From contig JAGHUI010000018.1 in assembly GCA_018064885.1 (NCBI GenBank), positions 33,590 through 97,589 of the forward strand: a stretch of DNA of 64,000 nucleotides. Reading direction: 5' to 3'. Of this stretch, positions 1 through 11,600 are shown one piece after another (positions within the stretch are counted from its first letter, which is position 1; every line of letters starts with the position of its first letter). The stretch comes from Candidatus Minthosoma equi (lineage in GTDB: Bacteria > Bacteroidota > Bacteroidia > Bacteroidales > Bacteroidaceae). The notes beneath the pieces are model-generated. The model was not told where the DNA came from, ran no database searches, and was given only the letters and a program-made list of their open reading frames with translations. Position numbers and translations under genes: made by a program.

Positions 1-346
1 GGCAATTACCTGTAGTAATCTTCAGCGTACCTGATACATTAGGAATAGTAACAACGAGGTTGTTCATACCATGATCATTCCAATACTTACCAGCTACTGT
101 AGCCACAGCATTAGCATCATCAGCTGCAACACGTGTGCAATTACCTTGTGCATCCACAGCTATGCCAAAGGTCTCAACCTTCGTCTGTTGTGCAGCATAC
201 TCTGAAGGAAGAAGCATCGTACCAGTTCCATTATTCAGAATAGCGCTGAAATCTTTAAATTCCGCCCAGGCACACTCTCCCCATGCGAGCATGATCACCA
301 TCATTATGAGGGTGAGGAGGTGGGTGGTTAATGGTCTCTTTGACAT
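1..346 (-). CDS. Secreted protein of unknown function, N-terminal part (cut by window edge)
   Basis: I translated this by hand on the minus strand; it stays open to base 1, so the C-terminus lies outside the window. The ATG at 346 gives a short basic stretch (MSKRPLTTHLL), a hydrophobic core and an Ala-Trp-Ala cleavage site near residue 28, a standard SPase I signal. In-frame ATGs also exist at 388 and 424 and would add 14 or 26 residues ahead of the signal; I prefer 346 because it places the signal at the N-terminus. The visible mature part is Asn/Thr/Ala-rich with no domain I recognise. It resembles the start of Bacteroidales surface proteins such as the giant protein nearby, but that is inference. 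Confidence 0.6.
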   Translation of the reverse strand, partial: MSKRPLTTHLLTLIMMVIMLAWGECAWAEFKDFSAILNNGTGTMLLPSEYAAQQTKVETFGIAVDAQGNCTRVAADDANAVATVAGKYWNDHGMNNLVVTIPNVSGTLKITTGNC

Positions 347-488
347 TATATGTTGGTTCCTTAGAGGAGTTATGGTGTTCTCTGACATAGGTTCAGATGT
401 TTGGAAAGTATGTTGAGTGTTCATTTGCATGATTGATATTTGCTGTTTATTGAAGGAATATATGTTGATGTCTCTGTGACAGGGTTGG

Positions 489-917
489 CTAAAGAAGCTT
501 TATCTTGTCGATGGCGCCGGTTTGGGAATCACGGACGTACCATTCAGAGTAGAGAATCTCGCGTTTGAAGTTTATTATCATGCCGTAGGGACAATGGGTT
601 ATTGCCATGCGGTTTTTGAGGTATTCACGATCGGTTTGGTTGGTGTCAGCATCCTTGGAGTACAGATCGACGATGATGTTGCCGTTCAGCAGGAGATGGA
701 TGTCGCAGGTCGTTGGGAGCTGCTCGTCTTTCCAGTAGAGGGGCAGCTGTGCATTGACCTGAACGTTGTTGCCGTCTTTCTGGGTCAGGTAGATGAAGTA
801 TTTGGCGTAGATTGCCGTGCCCATTCCGAAGTGGAGGGTGTTGTAGATGTTCATCGCTATGCCTGAGAGACGATAGAAGAATGCCCATTGGCGGTTGTAT
901 TGTTGTCGAGGATCCAT
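489..917 (-). CDS. Degenerate GxxExxY-family (PD-(D/E)XK-like) small protein
   Basis: This 142-aa protein follows the layout of the GxxExxY family: an N-terminal helix (IAMNIYNTLHFGMGTAIY) where the family has its Gx(G/F)xExxY signature, then LPLYWKDEQL, a CDIHLLL strand, an IIVDLYSKD strand and a C-terminal MIINFKREIL strand. Family members are thought to be PD-(D/E)XK nuclease relatives of unknown function. Here the signature Glu is Thr and the usual E-x-K pair reads D-L-Y, so the catalytic centre looks lost. No signal peptide is present. It lies downstream of the DUF3883 gene on the same strand, separated by a tandem-repeat spacer. The family call rests on pattern matching and is moderate. 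Confidence 0.6.
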   Translation of the reverse strand: MDPRQQYNRQWAFFYRLSGIAMNIYNTLHFGMGTAIYAKYFIYLTQKDGNNVQVNAQLPLYWKDEQLPTTCDIHLLLNGNIIVDLYSKDADTNQTDREYLKNRMAITHCPYGMIINFKREILYSEWYVRDSQTGAIDKIKLL

Positions 918-1000
918 GTGGATGCGGTGTTGGGGGGGTGGTTTGTTTGTTTTTTTTTGCTTGAAATAGCAATGAAATCTCAGAAATGGGGGCAGATGTC

Positions 1001-1155
1001 GGTGCCTTGAGAGGAGCGCGGTGCTCGGTGCCTTGAGGGTGAGCGTGCTGCTCGGTGCCTTGAGAGGAGCGTGGTGCTCAATGCCTTGAGGGGAGCGTGC
1101 TGCTCGGGGGCTTGAGATGAGCGTGGGCTCGGTGCCTTGGGGTGAGCGTGGGCTC
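1001..1155. repeat. Tandem repeat array A (about 6 units of 25-27 bp)
   Basis: Six imperfect units close to GGTGCCTTGAGGTGAGCGTG followed by GTGCTC run head to tail in the spacer between the DUF3883 gene and the GxxExxY-like gene. The array is followed by a segment of about 43 bp (1156-1199) that is nearly identical to the one after array B (2544-2586). Unit-to-unit variation suggests a VNTR with slippage history. Confidence 0.9.
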
Positions 1156-1195
1156 GGGGGCGGGTATTTCTGGGATTTTGTTGATATTTTGGGTG

Positions 1196-2248
1196 TTACA
1201 GGAGGCCGAGGAGGTGGAGCTGGTTTTTTATCTCTTCGACAGGGCGCTTGAATTCGTGAGCTAATGCTGGGATGTCAGTGCCTGTCTGGTAGAGGGCTGT
1301 GAGCCTGCTTGTTGTGGCTGCTGTCCAGGGCTTGCCTTGGTTGGTATATACTCTGTTGATGGTCCTGCCTGGTGTGGTGGGAGCACCAAGGATGTATTGC
1401 AGTAGGGTGGCTCCTGACATGTATATCGGTGTGCCTGAGGTTCGGACGTTCTTGTCGTTGTGGGTGGCAAGGAGCGCCATGATGTCTATTGGTATAGTCG
1501 TAAGCCGTGAGTTGAGACGGTAGAGCAGGTAGTTCTGAGCATGCGGATTGGGATAGCGCATGGAGAGCATCTGCTGTCTGGTGGCTGTCGAGACGCCTGA
1601 GATGTCGTAGATACGGTAGTTGCGTGGTTCTCGAACGTCGTACAGGAGCAGATAGCCTGGTGTCTCTGTCATCTCGTTGGTAGGTACACTGCCGTTGATG
1701 AGACCTTGACGCACATTGTAGCAGTGGGTGCGAAGTATCCAGTTGAGATGTTCGTTGGAGGTGAAGCAACCTATGAGGATGGTCTTGGTGTCGAAGTCTT
1801 TAGGGACTGTCGAGAGGGCGGCATCGTGATAGGTGAACTCCAGTGTTTGCACTTTTTCTTGCCATTGCTCACCGAGGTTGTGGAGCGGGTCCGAGATGAT
1901 GAGCGGTTGGTAGCCAGGGAGTGAGACTTGTGAGAGATCTACGAGGTAGATGCAGTAGTTGGTGCCGTAGCGTTGGGCGGCAGCCTGTTCGCTGGCTGAG
2001 AGGAAGAAGTGCGGTGTCGTGGTGTATGTCTTGACCTCAATGAAGCGGTCGGGGCTTACGGATGTCATTCCGATGAATGACTGTATGTCGTAGCCGCGAG
2101 ACACGTCAGCACGACCAACGATACGGATGTCGTTGATGCGAGGGTGAGCATAGAGCCTGCGGCGTTCGTAGGCAAGGACGAAGTCTTCGCCACGTTCGCC
2201 GATGAGCTTGTGCTGGTTTTCGAGTTGCTGACGTTGTTGTTCAGTCAT
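1196..2248 (-). CDS. DUF3883 (NO VEIN C-terminal-like) PD-(D/E)XK protein
   Basis: The N-terminal half matches DUF3883, a PD-(D/E)XK nuclease-like domain: G20-E21 in a GERGEDFV helix, then RGYDIQSF (D54) and RFIEVKT (E71, K73), followed by FFLSASEQAAAQRYG and a YCIYLVDL strand. The D...ExK arrangement is intact, so a metal-dependent nuclease fold is plausible, although most members are uncharacterised. The last 50 residues (from GKPWTAATTSRL to the stop) look like a helix-turn-helix of the type that often ends such proteins (Trp start, basic helix, final LGLL). No signal peptide, so it is probably cytoplasmic. It lies downstream of the giant surface-protein gene and a remnant copy of its own 3' end, which suggests local duplication. 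Confidence 0.75.
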   Translation of the reverse strand: MTEQQRQQLENQHKLIGERGEDFVLAYERRRLYAHPRINDIRIVGRADVSRGYDIQSFIGMTSVSPDRFIEVKTYTTTPHFFLSASEQAAAQRYGTNYCIYLVDLSQVSLPGYQPLIISDPLHNLGEQWQEKVQTLEFTYHDAALSTVPKDFDTKTILIGCFTSNEHLNWILRTHCYNVRQGLINGSVPTNEMTETPGYLLLYDVREPRNYRIYDISGVSTATRQQMLSMRYPNPHAQNYLLYRLNSRLTTIPIDIMALLATHNDKNVRTSGTPIYMSGATLLQYILGAPTTPGRTINRVYTNQGKPWTAATTSRLTALYQTGTDIPALAHEFKRPVEEIKNQLHLLGLL

Positions 2249-2340
2249 GAGGGGATGTTGTTTTTTTTTGAAATGTTGTTTTTTGAAATATAAACGAAAT
2301 CTCCGAAATCAAAATGAAATCAATGGAATCTCTGAAATTA

Positions 2341-2543
2341 TGAGGTGAGCGCGGTGCTCGGTGCTTGAGGTGAGCGCGGTGCTCGGTGCCTTGAGGGTGA
2401 GCGTGGTGCTCGGTGCCTTGAGGTGAGCGTGGGGCTCAGGTGCTTGAGGTGAGCGCGTTGCTCGGGGACTTGAGGGTGAGCGTGGTGCTCGGGGACTTGA
2501 GGTGAGCGTGGTGCTCAGTGCCTTGAGGGTGAGCATGAGGCTC
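2341..2543. repeat. Tandem repeat array B (about 8 units of 25-27 bp)
   Basis: Eight imperfect copies of the unit found at 1001-1155 lie in the spacer between the giant gene and the DUF3883 gene. Both flanks are also shared with array A: an A-rich GAAATC-repeat side (about 2285-2340) and a GGGTATTTCTG...GATATTTTGG side (2544-2586). The whole spacer is therefore a duplicated block, not only the array. Confidence 0.9.
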
Positions 2544-2587
2544 GGGGGGCGGGTATTTCTGAGATTTGTTGATATTTTGGATGTTAC

Positions 2588-2646
2588 TGGAGGCAGGGGA
2601 GGGGGAGCGGGGGCTGGTCTCTTCTGCTGTTCGCTTGATTGTGTGA
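2588..2646 (-). pseudogene. Remnant of a DUF3883-gene 3' end
   Basis: On the minus strand this stretch aligns almost base for base with the last 60 or so bases of the intact DUF3883 gene (1198-1258): both carry CTCAC..AAT.CAAGCG, then GAAGAGA, then GCTCC.CCTCC and finally GCCTCC.GTAACA.CC. The original frame is no longer open. It sits directly after the stop codon of the giant gene and is followed by the same spacer as the intact copy. It looks like the scar of a duplication or replacement in which most of one DUF3883 copy was lost. Confidence 0.65.
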
Positions 2647-2647
2647 G

Positions 2648-5600
2648 TTACTTGATGAGCAGCTTTTGCTTGCCTACGATGTATATGCCTGGGTGGAAGC
2701 CGCTGTAGGTTTCGGTGCCTGGGCGGACCTCGATGACACGGTAGAGCTGACCTGCTGAGGTATAGACCATGAGGGTGGTGCTGTATGTGCTCTCGATGTT
2801 TATTCTGCCCTTGCCGATAGGGTATGCCTTGAGGTAGTCTCCTGAGTCCTCAGTGTTGTCCTGATCTGGGGAGTCAATCTCTGGCTGGATGGTGTCTATG
2901 CCTGTCGTTTCACCTCCTATATAAATATATGTGTCGGCGAATGAACGTGTCTTTGCTCCGCCTCCTGGCGCTTTTGTCATGTAGGTGCGGAATGGAAGGA
3001 CGTTGGCATAGTCTTTATCGAACTCTGTTCCTGTGGCATTCATGCTGTAGATGCTTTCTGACTTTTCTGTAGCAAGGAATGTACCTGTGTGGACGTAGCC
3101 GTTTGCTGTTGTCTCAATTGCCTTAGTCACTGGGATGTCAACATTGTCTGTGGCATTGAATGTGACTGTCTGAGCAGGTGCTTGAGCGGAACCGTATTTC
3201 TTGAGCATTTCATTGTAGAATTGACTTGAGAGGTCGAACTCATAGAAGCGGTAGCCTGGGAAGCTTACGATGTATGGCGTGCCCTGGGTGAGAGGTAGGT
3301 AGTCAGGGTATGTGTGACTGCTGAGATACCAGTCGCCATCTGTGGCATGGTCGTAGTTGTAGAAATGAGATGCGTAGGTGTCTTTGAAGAAGTCATTATT
3401 GAATGCATAAGAGACAGTGGTAGCATCGGTAGCTGCAAAGAGACCAGTTTCTGATCCTGGACGCATGAATGTACCGACGGTCTTGGCATCTTCTGTACCT
3501 ACAGCTATGAGACCACGGAGCCAGTATTCGTGATGGAGGGTGTGGTAGTTGGTGTTTGGATCACTGACCTCATCGGTGGTTGGTGTGCCGTAGAAGTGGG
3601 TGATTTCTCCATTGAGAGATGCCTCGACTTTATCTACTGTGAATGGCAGACAGATGCCTTCCCATGCGTCGTTGTTTGATTTGGCGTAATAGAGAGGCTT
3701 GCGAGTGTACCAAGCACGATTGGTAGCTGTGAAGTCGATAGGGTTGCAGAAGTCATTGTTTGGAGATGACTCTTCGGCACGCTCTACAAGGTGGAGGTAC
3801 GAAGTAGATAATGAACCGTTCTCTACAACATGATGTCCCTTGATGTTGGCTTCTGGTGTTGACTCGTCGTATTTGAGTGTTGAGTTAACAACAGAATAAC
3901 AGTTTGTTGTTTCATCATCTGCGTTTGGCGTATAGACGAGGAGGTTCTTTGTGATGCCATTGTCAACGGTGAATGAAGCGAATGATGTTGCGTTGTCTGC
4001 GACAGGAGAGTAGAAGATTGAACCGCCAGTTTTTGCACCGCGACCATTGGCTGCTGTCTGCAAACCTTCTTTGTAAGTTGATAGATCTGTAGTTTCGTTG
4101 TCTGCCTGACAAGTAAAGTCGATGGCTGTTGTCTTTGGATTATGAACGTATGTGCCCATCTTTCCGCTGTACATGTTATAGGCGTTGTAGTAGTAACCAT
4201 CGAGCTGTGTGGTGCGGTAGTAGCCGGCAGCGCGATAGACACGGTTGGTCATGGCAGAGTTCTGGTGCGACTCTATTGTTGCAGGGTATGCAGCAGGTGT
4301 CTGCTGGAGGTTCTGTCCCCAGAAGAGATAGTCGTTCATTGGCTCTGTGAGACCAAGGTCCTCATACTGTGGAGAGTTGAAGAGTGGGAGGTAGTTGCCT
4401 GTACGAGACTCAGGAACAGCAGGAGAAGCAGGAGTGTCTATGACTTTGTCTCCGACTTTCTCTGCCTTACCTTCAGTAACATCTGCCTCTGTAGCAGCAT
4501 GGCTAACCTCATCTACAGCTGGAAGTGCTGCCACATAATCTTTAGCACGAGCCTTGTCGATGGTGTGAGTCTTGTCGTGACGAGTCTCATTGCTGCCATA
4601 GTTAGGCTCGGCATTGAGCTGACCTGTGCGGAGATATGTGATACCTGGGACAGCACCAGTGATTCTGTCTGCCTGACGTGCATACTGGTAGTCACCGTTG
4701 GCGAAGTAGTTTTCGACGTAGCTGGCGTCACTAGATGTACTAGCTCCTATAGAATATCTTGCATCCAGGTAGTACTGGTTGAGGTCATAAGCTACCTTAC
4801 CGTAGCGGAAGTCATCTACAGTGTAAGTATTGTCTGAACTGCCATCCATGCGATAAACGATAGGGCTATCGCCGTCATTGTACTCGAAGCAGCAATGGTA
4901 AGTGCCGTCAGTGCCTTCACCTACAGCTGCATTAGAAGATGCAATATTTCCACTTGCTAAACCAAGGTTGTAGATGTTACCATTGTTGGTTGTGAAGATG
5001 TGTTTATTCTCTGCAAGGTCAGTGAAGACGTGACCGTTGCCATGGAGAGTGCCTTTGAATATGCTGGCAGGGTTATATTGTGCAGGAACGTTCATGTTAT
5101 TTTGAACGACAAACTGGGCATATTCTCCGTAGCGAGGAACTTCACAAAGATTTGCAATCCAGCTGCTGTTATCTTGCTTTGCACCGAGTTTTACATACTC
5201 CTTGCCATCAACTATGTGGCCCGTGGTATTATTGTCGCTCTTGCCTGTGCCGATGGTATCAAGGAATGCTACGAATCCGGCAAGATCTTCGGTGTCGTTG
5301 ATATAGATGCGTGGCTGGGCGAGTTCTGTTGGTTCTGCCTTTGCACGTGCCACCGCCTCTGCAAGATGCAGATTCACGTTTGCTGCACCACGAGGCTTCA
5401 TGCGGTGATAGTTGTGTACGACGAACTGGTCGGCATCTGTCATGGCAACAGGGAAGATCTGGTCGAGACCAGTCATCGAGATACCGAGCTGGATGCCGTA
5501 GCCATTCATGTAGTAGTATGCTGGGATGTCGAGATAGTCGCCAGTCTTGTTGTAGTTGGATCCTTGGAAGAAGCCCTTGCCTTTTGTTGCAGCATCTTCT

Positions 5601-8600
5601 GTCTGTATGTATGTGTCATATCCTACAGCAGAATTGCTGGTAGCAACGTCCTTTGTCCAAGTTGTCTCATCAACGAACTTCCATTTGCCATTACTATCCT
5701 TTTCACGCTTGCCGATACGCCAATAGTAGCCATCGGCAGAGAACGATTCATCTGCATGAATATTGACGTTCTTCTTGTTTACACGAACCATTTCACCTGG
5801 GAGAGCACAATTCTCAACGGTGATGCTACCATCAATGTTTGGTCCCTGAACGTAGTCGATTGTGAGGTAGATGGTGTAGGTGTACCAACGTGGAGCCATA
5901 AAGTAATAGTTTGTAGTACCATTGATTGACATTTCGTTCTTTGCCACAGAAGAATATTCTTCCCCATTTTTGACGTACATTTTGCTAAAGTCAATTTGTA
6001 TATACTCTCCAATGGAACTATCATAATAATAGTAATCAGTTGTAGCTGTTAATGACTTTGTGGCATCTGGTACAACGGTATAAGTATATGGCGATTCTTG
6101 AGTTCCTGACCCCGATTTTGTGTAATAGTACTGTATGCCAATATAACCATTCTCCTGAGTATCGCCTACGGATTTAATATATGGCGCACGAAGTACAAGA
6201 GTAGCGTAGCATGGCTCTTTGAGATGCTGATTGTAGTAAGCGGAAGTGGTATTGTCTGCTTGGTCGGTGAGCTGGAATGAAATCTTTGCATCGCCTCCAG
6301 TAAGTTCCGGCAATGTTCCTGTCATTTTCTTGTTTGAAAGCTCTTTTGAAAGTGCTTCATTCATAGGGAGACTATAATATACACCAGTTTGATCGTATGT
6401 GGTGTTGTTTGAACCAGAGAAATACAGATTGTAGGCGTGCTGATAATTACCGTCAGAACCTCTCTGTAAGTTGATTCCAGAATTATCCTTTGCATCAGGA
6501 TCATAGTTGCGGCTTTCAAGGTCGCAAGAATATGATTTGTCAGTAGGATGTCCGCTTCTCATTTTCCAACTATAGATGGTTGGTGTTTGTCCTTCCATCA
6601 ATCCAGAGAGGACAGTAAGACCATCGGAGTTATCACTGTTGAATATAATAGGATCAGTAGAACTGTCGTATGTGTAACCTGTGATATGAACGTTGTAATA
6701 ATAATTAAAACCTGTAACATACCAATAGTGAATTTCTTCTGTGGCATCACCATTGCCAGCCTTAGTCTGGTCATATCCAGAAGGGAAACAGTCGTCAACG
6801 ATGTATTTGCCTGCCATCTCTGAATATGGGAATACGAAGTTACCAGTAGCTTCGAGGAAGTCTGCTGCGGTCTTTGTGTTGGCAGGAGTACGCTTGTGTA
6901 CGTTGTCGGCATAGACATAACCACCACCTTCGTCCTGACGAACATCAACAAGACGCATCTGTACTACACCATAGATAGGACCGTAATAGAGGTTATCTTT
7001 TACTTTGTTGTTCTCGATGGTCTCATAAACGTTTTGAATCTTCAGGGCGTAGCCAGAGGCGATGCCAATCATGTTCTTTGCCGTACCGTCGTTGCGCTTC
7101 TGGAATATAGTGTTGTTGCCTTTATCTGCATGGGAATCGCTGTAATAATGGTCGATGTAGTCTTGCTTGACTTTTTCGTAAGAGGCTGCAAAGTTACCTG
7201 TACCGAGGCCTCCGTTAGCATCATGCCAAGGGAAGTTTGTGGCATCATTGAACTTAACATCCGACTCTATGGCTCCCACATAGTGGATGTTGTTTGAGAG
7301 GCCCATGTAGTTGCGGTAACCGTAGGTGTAGTTGGTTTTGTTGTCAACGGTAGATGTCTCTTTAGGGAGAGCTACCTTGTCGTTGATAGAACTGCGCATC
7401 TGTATCTCACCTACACGCGAAATAGAATAAGGTGTCTTGTTGGTTGCGTTAGTTGCGTAGTCACGAGCACCGAGGAGCACGAGGCAGTTGTCCTTCAGGC
7501 GCAGGATGTCCATACGCTGGAAGGTGTTGAGAATCTTGGCTGAGTTTGGAGCGTGTTGAGCATAGCCGTAACCGGTGAGGTCGGCAGCACGGAAGCCTTC
7601 AGCGTATGAGAGGTGACCATCGCCGAAGACGCCACCTTCACCGTCATATTCGTAAACTTTGTTGTCGTCTGCACCTTCTGGCATAGTGCCGCCATAGGTG
7701 TATGTGCCAGCCTGATAGATGTAGCGGTAGTTGCCGCCCTTATCTGCTGGTTCTTTGTAGTAGTAGCCGAAGAGGTCTGTGCCAGTAGGAAGAACAACCT
7801 CTTTCATCTCTTGGTGCGAGATTGAGATATGCTCGCGCGAAGCAGGCGTGCCATTGGCATTAGTCTGATCAGCAATAAGCATCATGGTGTTGCCACCGAA
7901 GCCGGCTGATGTACCTTTATGGTTACCACCTACGAGGTCTGCAAGAGCTCCTGACTTATATACATTATTTATATTATAATCGTCGGTATATTTGAGCACA
8001 GTGGTGTTGTTTGCCATGACGGATGAACCCTGGGCGAGTGAGTAACCACCACCATAGCATGCTTCGTCGATGAAGATGTTGATGTTGTCCCAACCAACGG
8101 AAGGAGTCTTTGTATCAGAAGCGAAGTAATCGCTCTTGGTTGTTGAAATATCTGTAGCATCAACATTCTCACCATTATACTTAGCATAGATTGCTTCATA
8201 TACACCCTCAGTGATGGCATCGCCTGGGATGAGGTTGATGTACTGCTTGATGACAGGAGTCGTATTGCCTTCTGCATCGGTGTTCACAATGTCTGTGTTG
8301 TTGACGTCAGTACGGTTAAGGAGGTAGCGACCCGCATTTCCTGGCTTTAGAGTATAGACAGTAGGGTAGCCGACCTTTATCTGGGTAGAACCATAGACAT
8401 AGCCAGAGTATGAACCACCAGTGACAGACTTGAATACGTGACCGTTGAGGATATCTACGTTTGTGACGCCGATGACGTTACCCTGCTGACCACCGCCATA
8501 GACGAAGTTAGCAGAAACGCCAGTAGCATTGAAATTATTCTCAGCCCCGGGCTGCGAGCACACTACACCTTCTCCAAACTTAACATTTGTATCGCCATAT

Positions 8601-11600
8601 ACGTAGCTCTCCATACCGTAGCCTGCGCCATAGACATTGAGGGCAGCGTATTTAGGGTCGGTAGCGAGGAGTTCGTTGGACTTTTCGAGCGTTGCCTTTG
8701 ATTTACCTGCGAGCATATCACTCTTCATGTCAACGGTGATATCACCACGTACGGTACCTGTCTCGTAGCAACCGCCATAAACGTTACCACCCTTGTAGGC
8801 ACCATTGACAACAGCTGGATTAAACTTGTTCTTAATGGTAATTTTGATGAATGGATATGGGGAGTGACCTTCACCAAGGAGGTAGCCGCCTTCATGGAAG
8901 ATCTTTGTGTTCTTCTCGCTGTTGAACCACTCATAGTTAGCATTGTTACAGCCACCGATAATCTTCTCTGTGATGGTGAGGTTCTCAGGGAAGAGGTAGT
9001 CGAGGACGTTACCTTGCTTGGCTCCTGTGGTTTCAGGATATACGTTCATGTTACCACGGTTACCGCCACAGCAGAATGTGCCGATAGTACAGTTTGTGAG
9101 ATCTGTGAGAGGATCAACACGCTCATCTTTTCCTGCCCACTTGAGATTTGCCTGGATGTTCATCTCCACAGGCTGGAAATAGAGGTCGAGGAGGTGAGGG
9201 TAGATGAGAGGACGGTGCTCGTTCTCAGTAGGGAGATAGAGTGTGCTGATACCATGGTTTGATGGATCGGTTTCCCAGTCAATAGGATCGTCGAGTTGGA
9301 GGTTGTTGAGTTTCTGGAAGTCGGTGAGGTATGCATTGTCTTCAGATGCTGTGAAGAGGGCATCACCGTTGCATCCCATGAATACACGACCGATATTTAC
9401 ATGACTGCCTATATTGAAAGTGACATCGCCGGTCATGTTTGTAGTGCCAGATGCATACACCTTCTGCACAGTAGCAGAGTTTCCACCACCATATACGTCA
9501 CCCTTGATGGTCACAGGGTCGTTTGCAGAGTCAGAGTAGCCCTTGATTTCGATGTTGACACGATTGGTGAGTGGACGCCAAGAGTTGATGTTGACAATCT
9601 TGGCAGCATCGCTGGCAGCCTTGGCAGACGGCATTGTCTCACGCATTGGTACTGTATATACAAGGTCGTACTCAGGTGAGTTAGCATCGTCAGGGTCGAG
9701 AGGGTAGTGCTCGTTGACAGTGACCTTGTCGTGACCTTCACGGTCCAGGGCATAGAGGTAGTCACCGTTGCCTGCTCCATACACGTTGTGGTCGATACGC
9801 CCACCATAGATTCTGATGTTTGTACCGCCTTCGTTGCTTTCTTCTTTGAAGTAACCGCCTTCGTCAAGATTCATGTTGATGTACCCCGATACGTCGTTGC
9901 CGCCAAAGACATTGCCGTGGATGAAGATGTTCTTGTTGGTAGAACCTGATTTGTATTCACCTATATTTACGTTGGTAGCAACTTCTACATCACCCATCAA
10001 TCCTCCGCCGAATACATCGTAGCAGTCAATGGATTTGAGATGGATGTTGGAAGTATGAACAGTGTTGTAGAAACCTCCACCGAAGACACGGCGAGCGAAG
10101 ACATCCTCTGTCACTGTGACGTGGGTGTCGCCGGCAACCTTACCAGAATAACCTCCACCTACGATATCCATGACAGCCCTTTCGCCGAGGAAGTGCTCGT
10201 ACTCTTTGTCTTCTTCGATTTCAGGAATAGAACTGATGTCTGTGCCATCTGAAACCTTCATCTTTATGTCAAGGTGTGTGTCTTTGGTGATGAGGGTGTT
10301 CTCTCCGTAACCTCCTCCGAAGACAGCGAAGTGAGGCGAACCTACCTTCTGGTAAACCTCTTTCCACTCGTTGGATTCGAAGAATTTATCCGTTGTTTCG
10401 CCAGGAACGGTAGGTGTTTTATCTTTGAGCATGCCCTTGTTAAGTGTGACATAGGTATTGCCTCCTACAGTGCATGCAGCGTTGCCACCACCAAATATGT
10501 TGTGGTTGATCTTGAATTTTCGAGCAATAACATCATACTGTGGAGAGTAGGTTTGTCCCTGTGCAGTGATTGTGGCAGGTTCCCATGTACGAGTGTCAGG
10601 ATGCCAGTATGATGTGAGCTCCATCTCACCACCGTTGATGAAGATGTTGGTGTTGCCAGTAACGTCGGCAGAGGTGATGATGGTATTTGCTCGTCCCATC
10701 ATTTTTGATGCGTCTTCATCTTCATCGTCACCAGTTGAGTGACCGAGGTTTGTACCGTCGTCACCGAATCCACCACCGAAGATGTTATGACCAATGGAAC
10801 CACCATTAACCTCTACAAGGGTGTTGCCATAGACGGTACCGTTCTGACAACCACCATAGATACGATTCCAAATGTGAGGGGAAGCCCCACCCTGACTCTC
10901 CCCCTTAGGGAGGGAATAAGGATAGTCCCAATCTGCATCTGCTACTACAAGGTGGGTGTTGCCAAAGACAGCACCAAGGTTCCTGTAGCCATAAGTAGGA
11001 GAGGGAAGATCGCCAGTTATTGAGCATTGATCAGCCTGACGACCATTGCCTCCGGCATAAATCTGGGATTGGATAGCACCGCCACGGATGTTGACTGTGG
11101 AGGTGAAAGTCTCTGAATCAGCACCAGTTAAAACTGTGGCATCTTTGGCTGCAGAACCTACATTAGCAACGTCGCCACCACCATAGATACTACCGAAGAT
11201 GATGGTGCGTTCAAGGCGCTTGCCAGCGAGGGCTTGTGCATAAGGGAAATTTTCATCGATCTTGATAGTCTCTCCGTAAACATCTACGTTCGTCTTGCCT
11301 TTTACAAGGGCGATGTTAGGGAAGTCTGTTTTTGTTGTTGCGTCATCACTGACATAATATGATTCAACACCAGCGCCACCGCCATACACGTTGAGTGAAA
11401 CGATGCCCGACTTGATGAATACATCAGAGTTTCTGCCTACCTGACCGAAATTGAAAGCATTTGCTGCGGTCTGCGTTGTCTCAGCAGTAAGACCGTAAGG
11501 CTTATAGCCGAGACCTGCACCAAAGATGTTGCGGACAGTGAGCTGACAGTCGGTTTCCACCTTTGTGTCATTGACAACATAGCCAGAGAAACCACCACCG

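Noticed and set aside
135..416. Plus-strand frame of 93 codons at the left edge
   Set aside because: The minus strand has a frame open to the edge with a good signal peptide, so the plus-strand frame is a shadow.
2309..2536. Minus-strand 75-codon frame over VNTR array B
   Set aside because: It only translates the tandem repeat and has no conserved features.
1001..2543. CRISPR array
   Set aside because: Units are adjacent without unique spacers of constant length and there are no cas genes.
4142..5929. Plus-strand open frames of 231 and 309 codons within the giant gene
   Set aside because: Cys/Ser/Val-rich composition without domains; they mirror the repetitive giant gene on the other strand.
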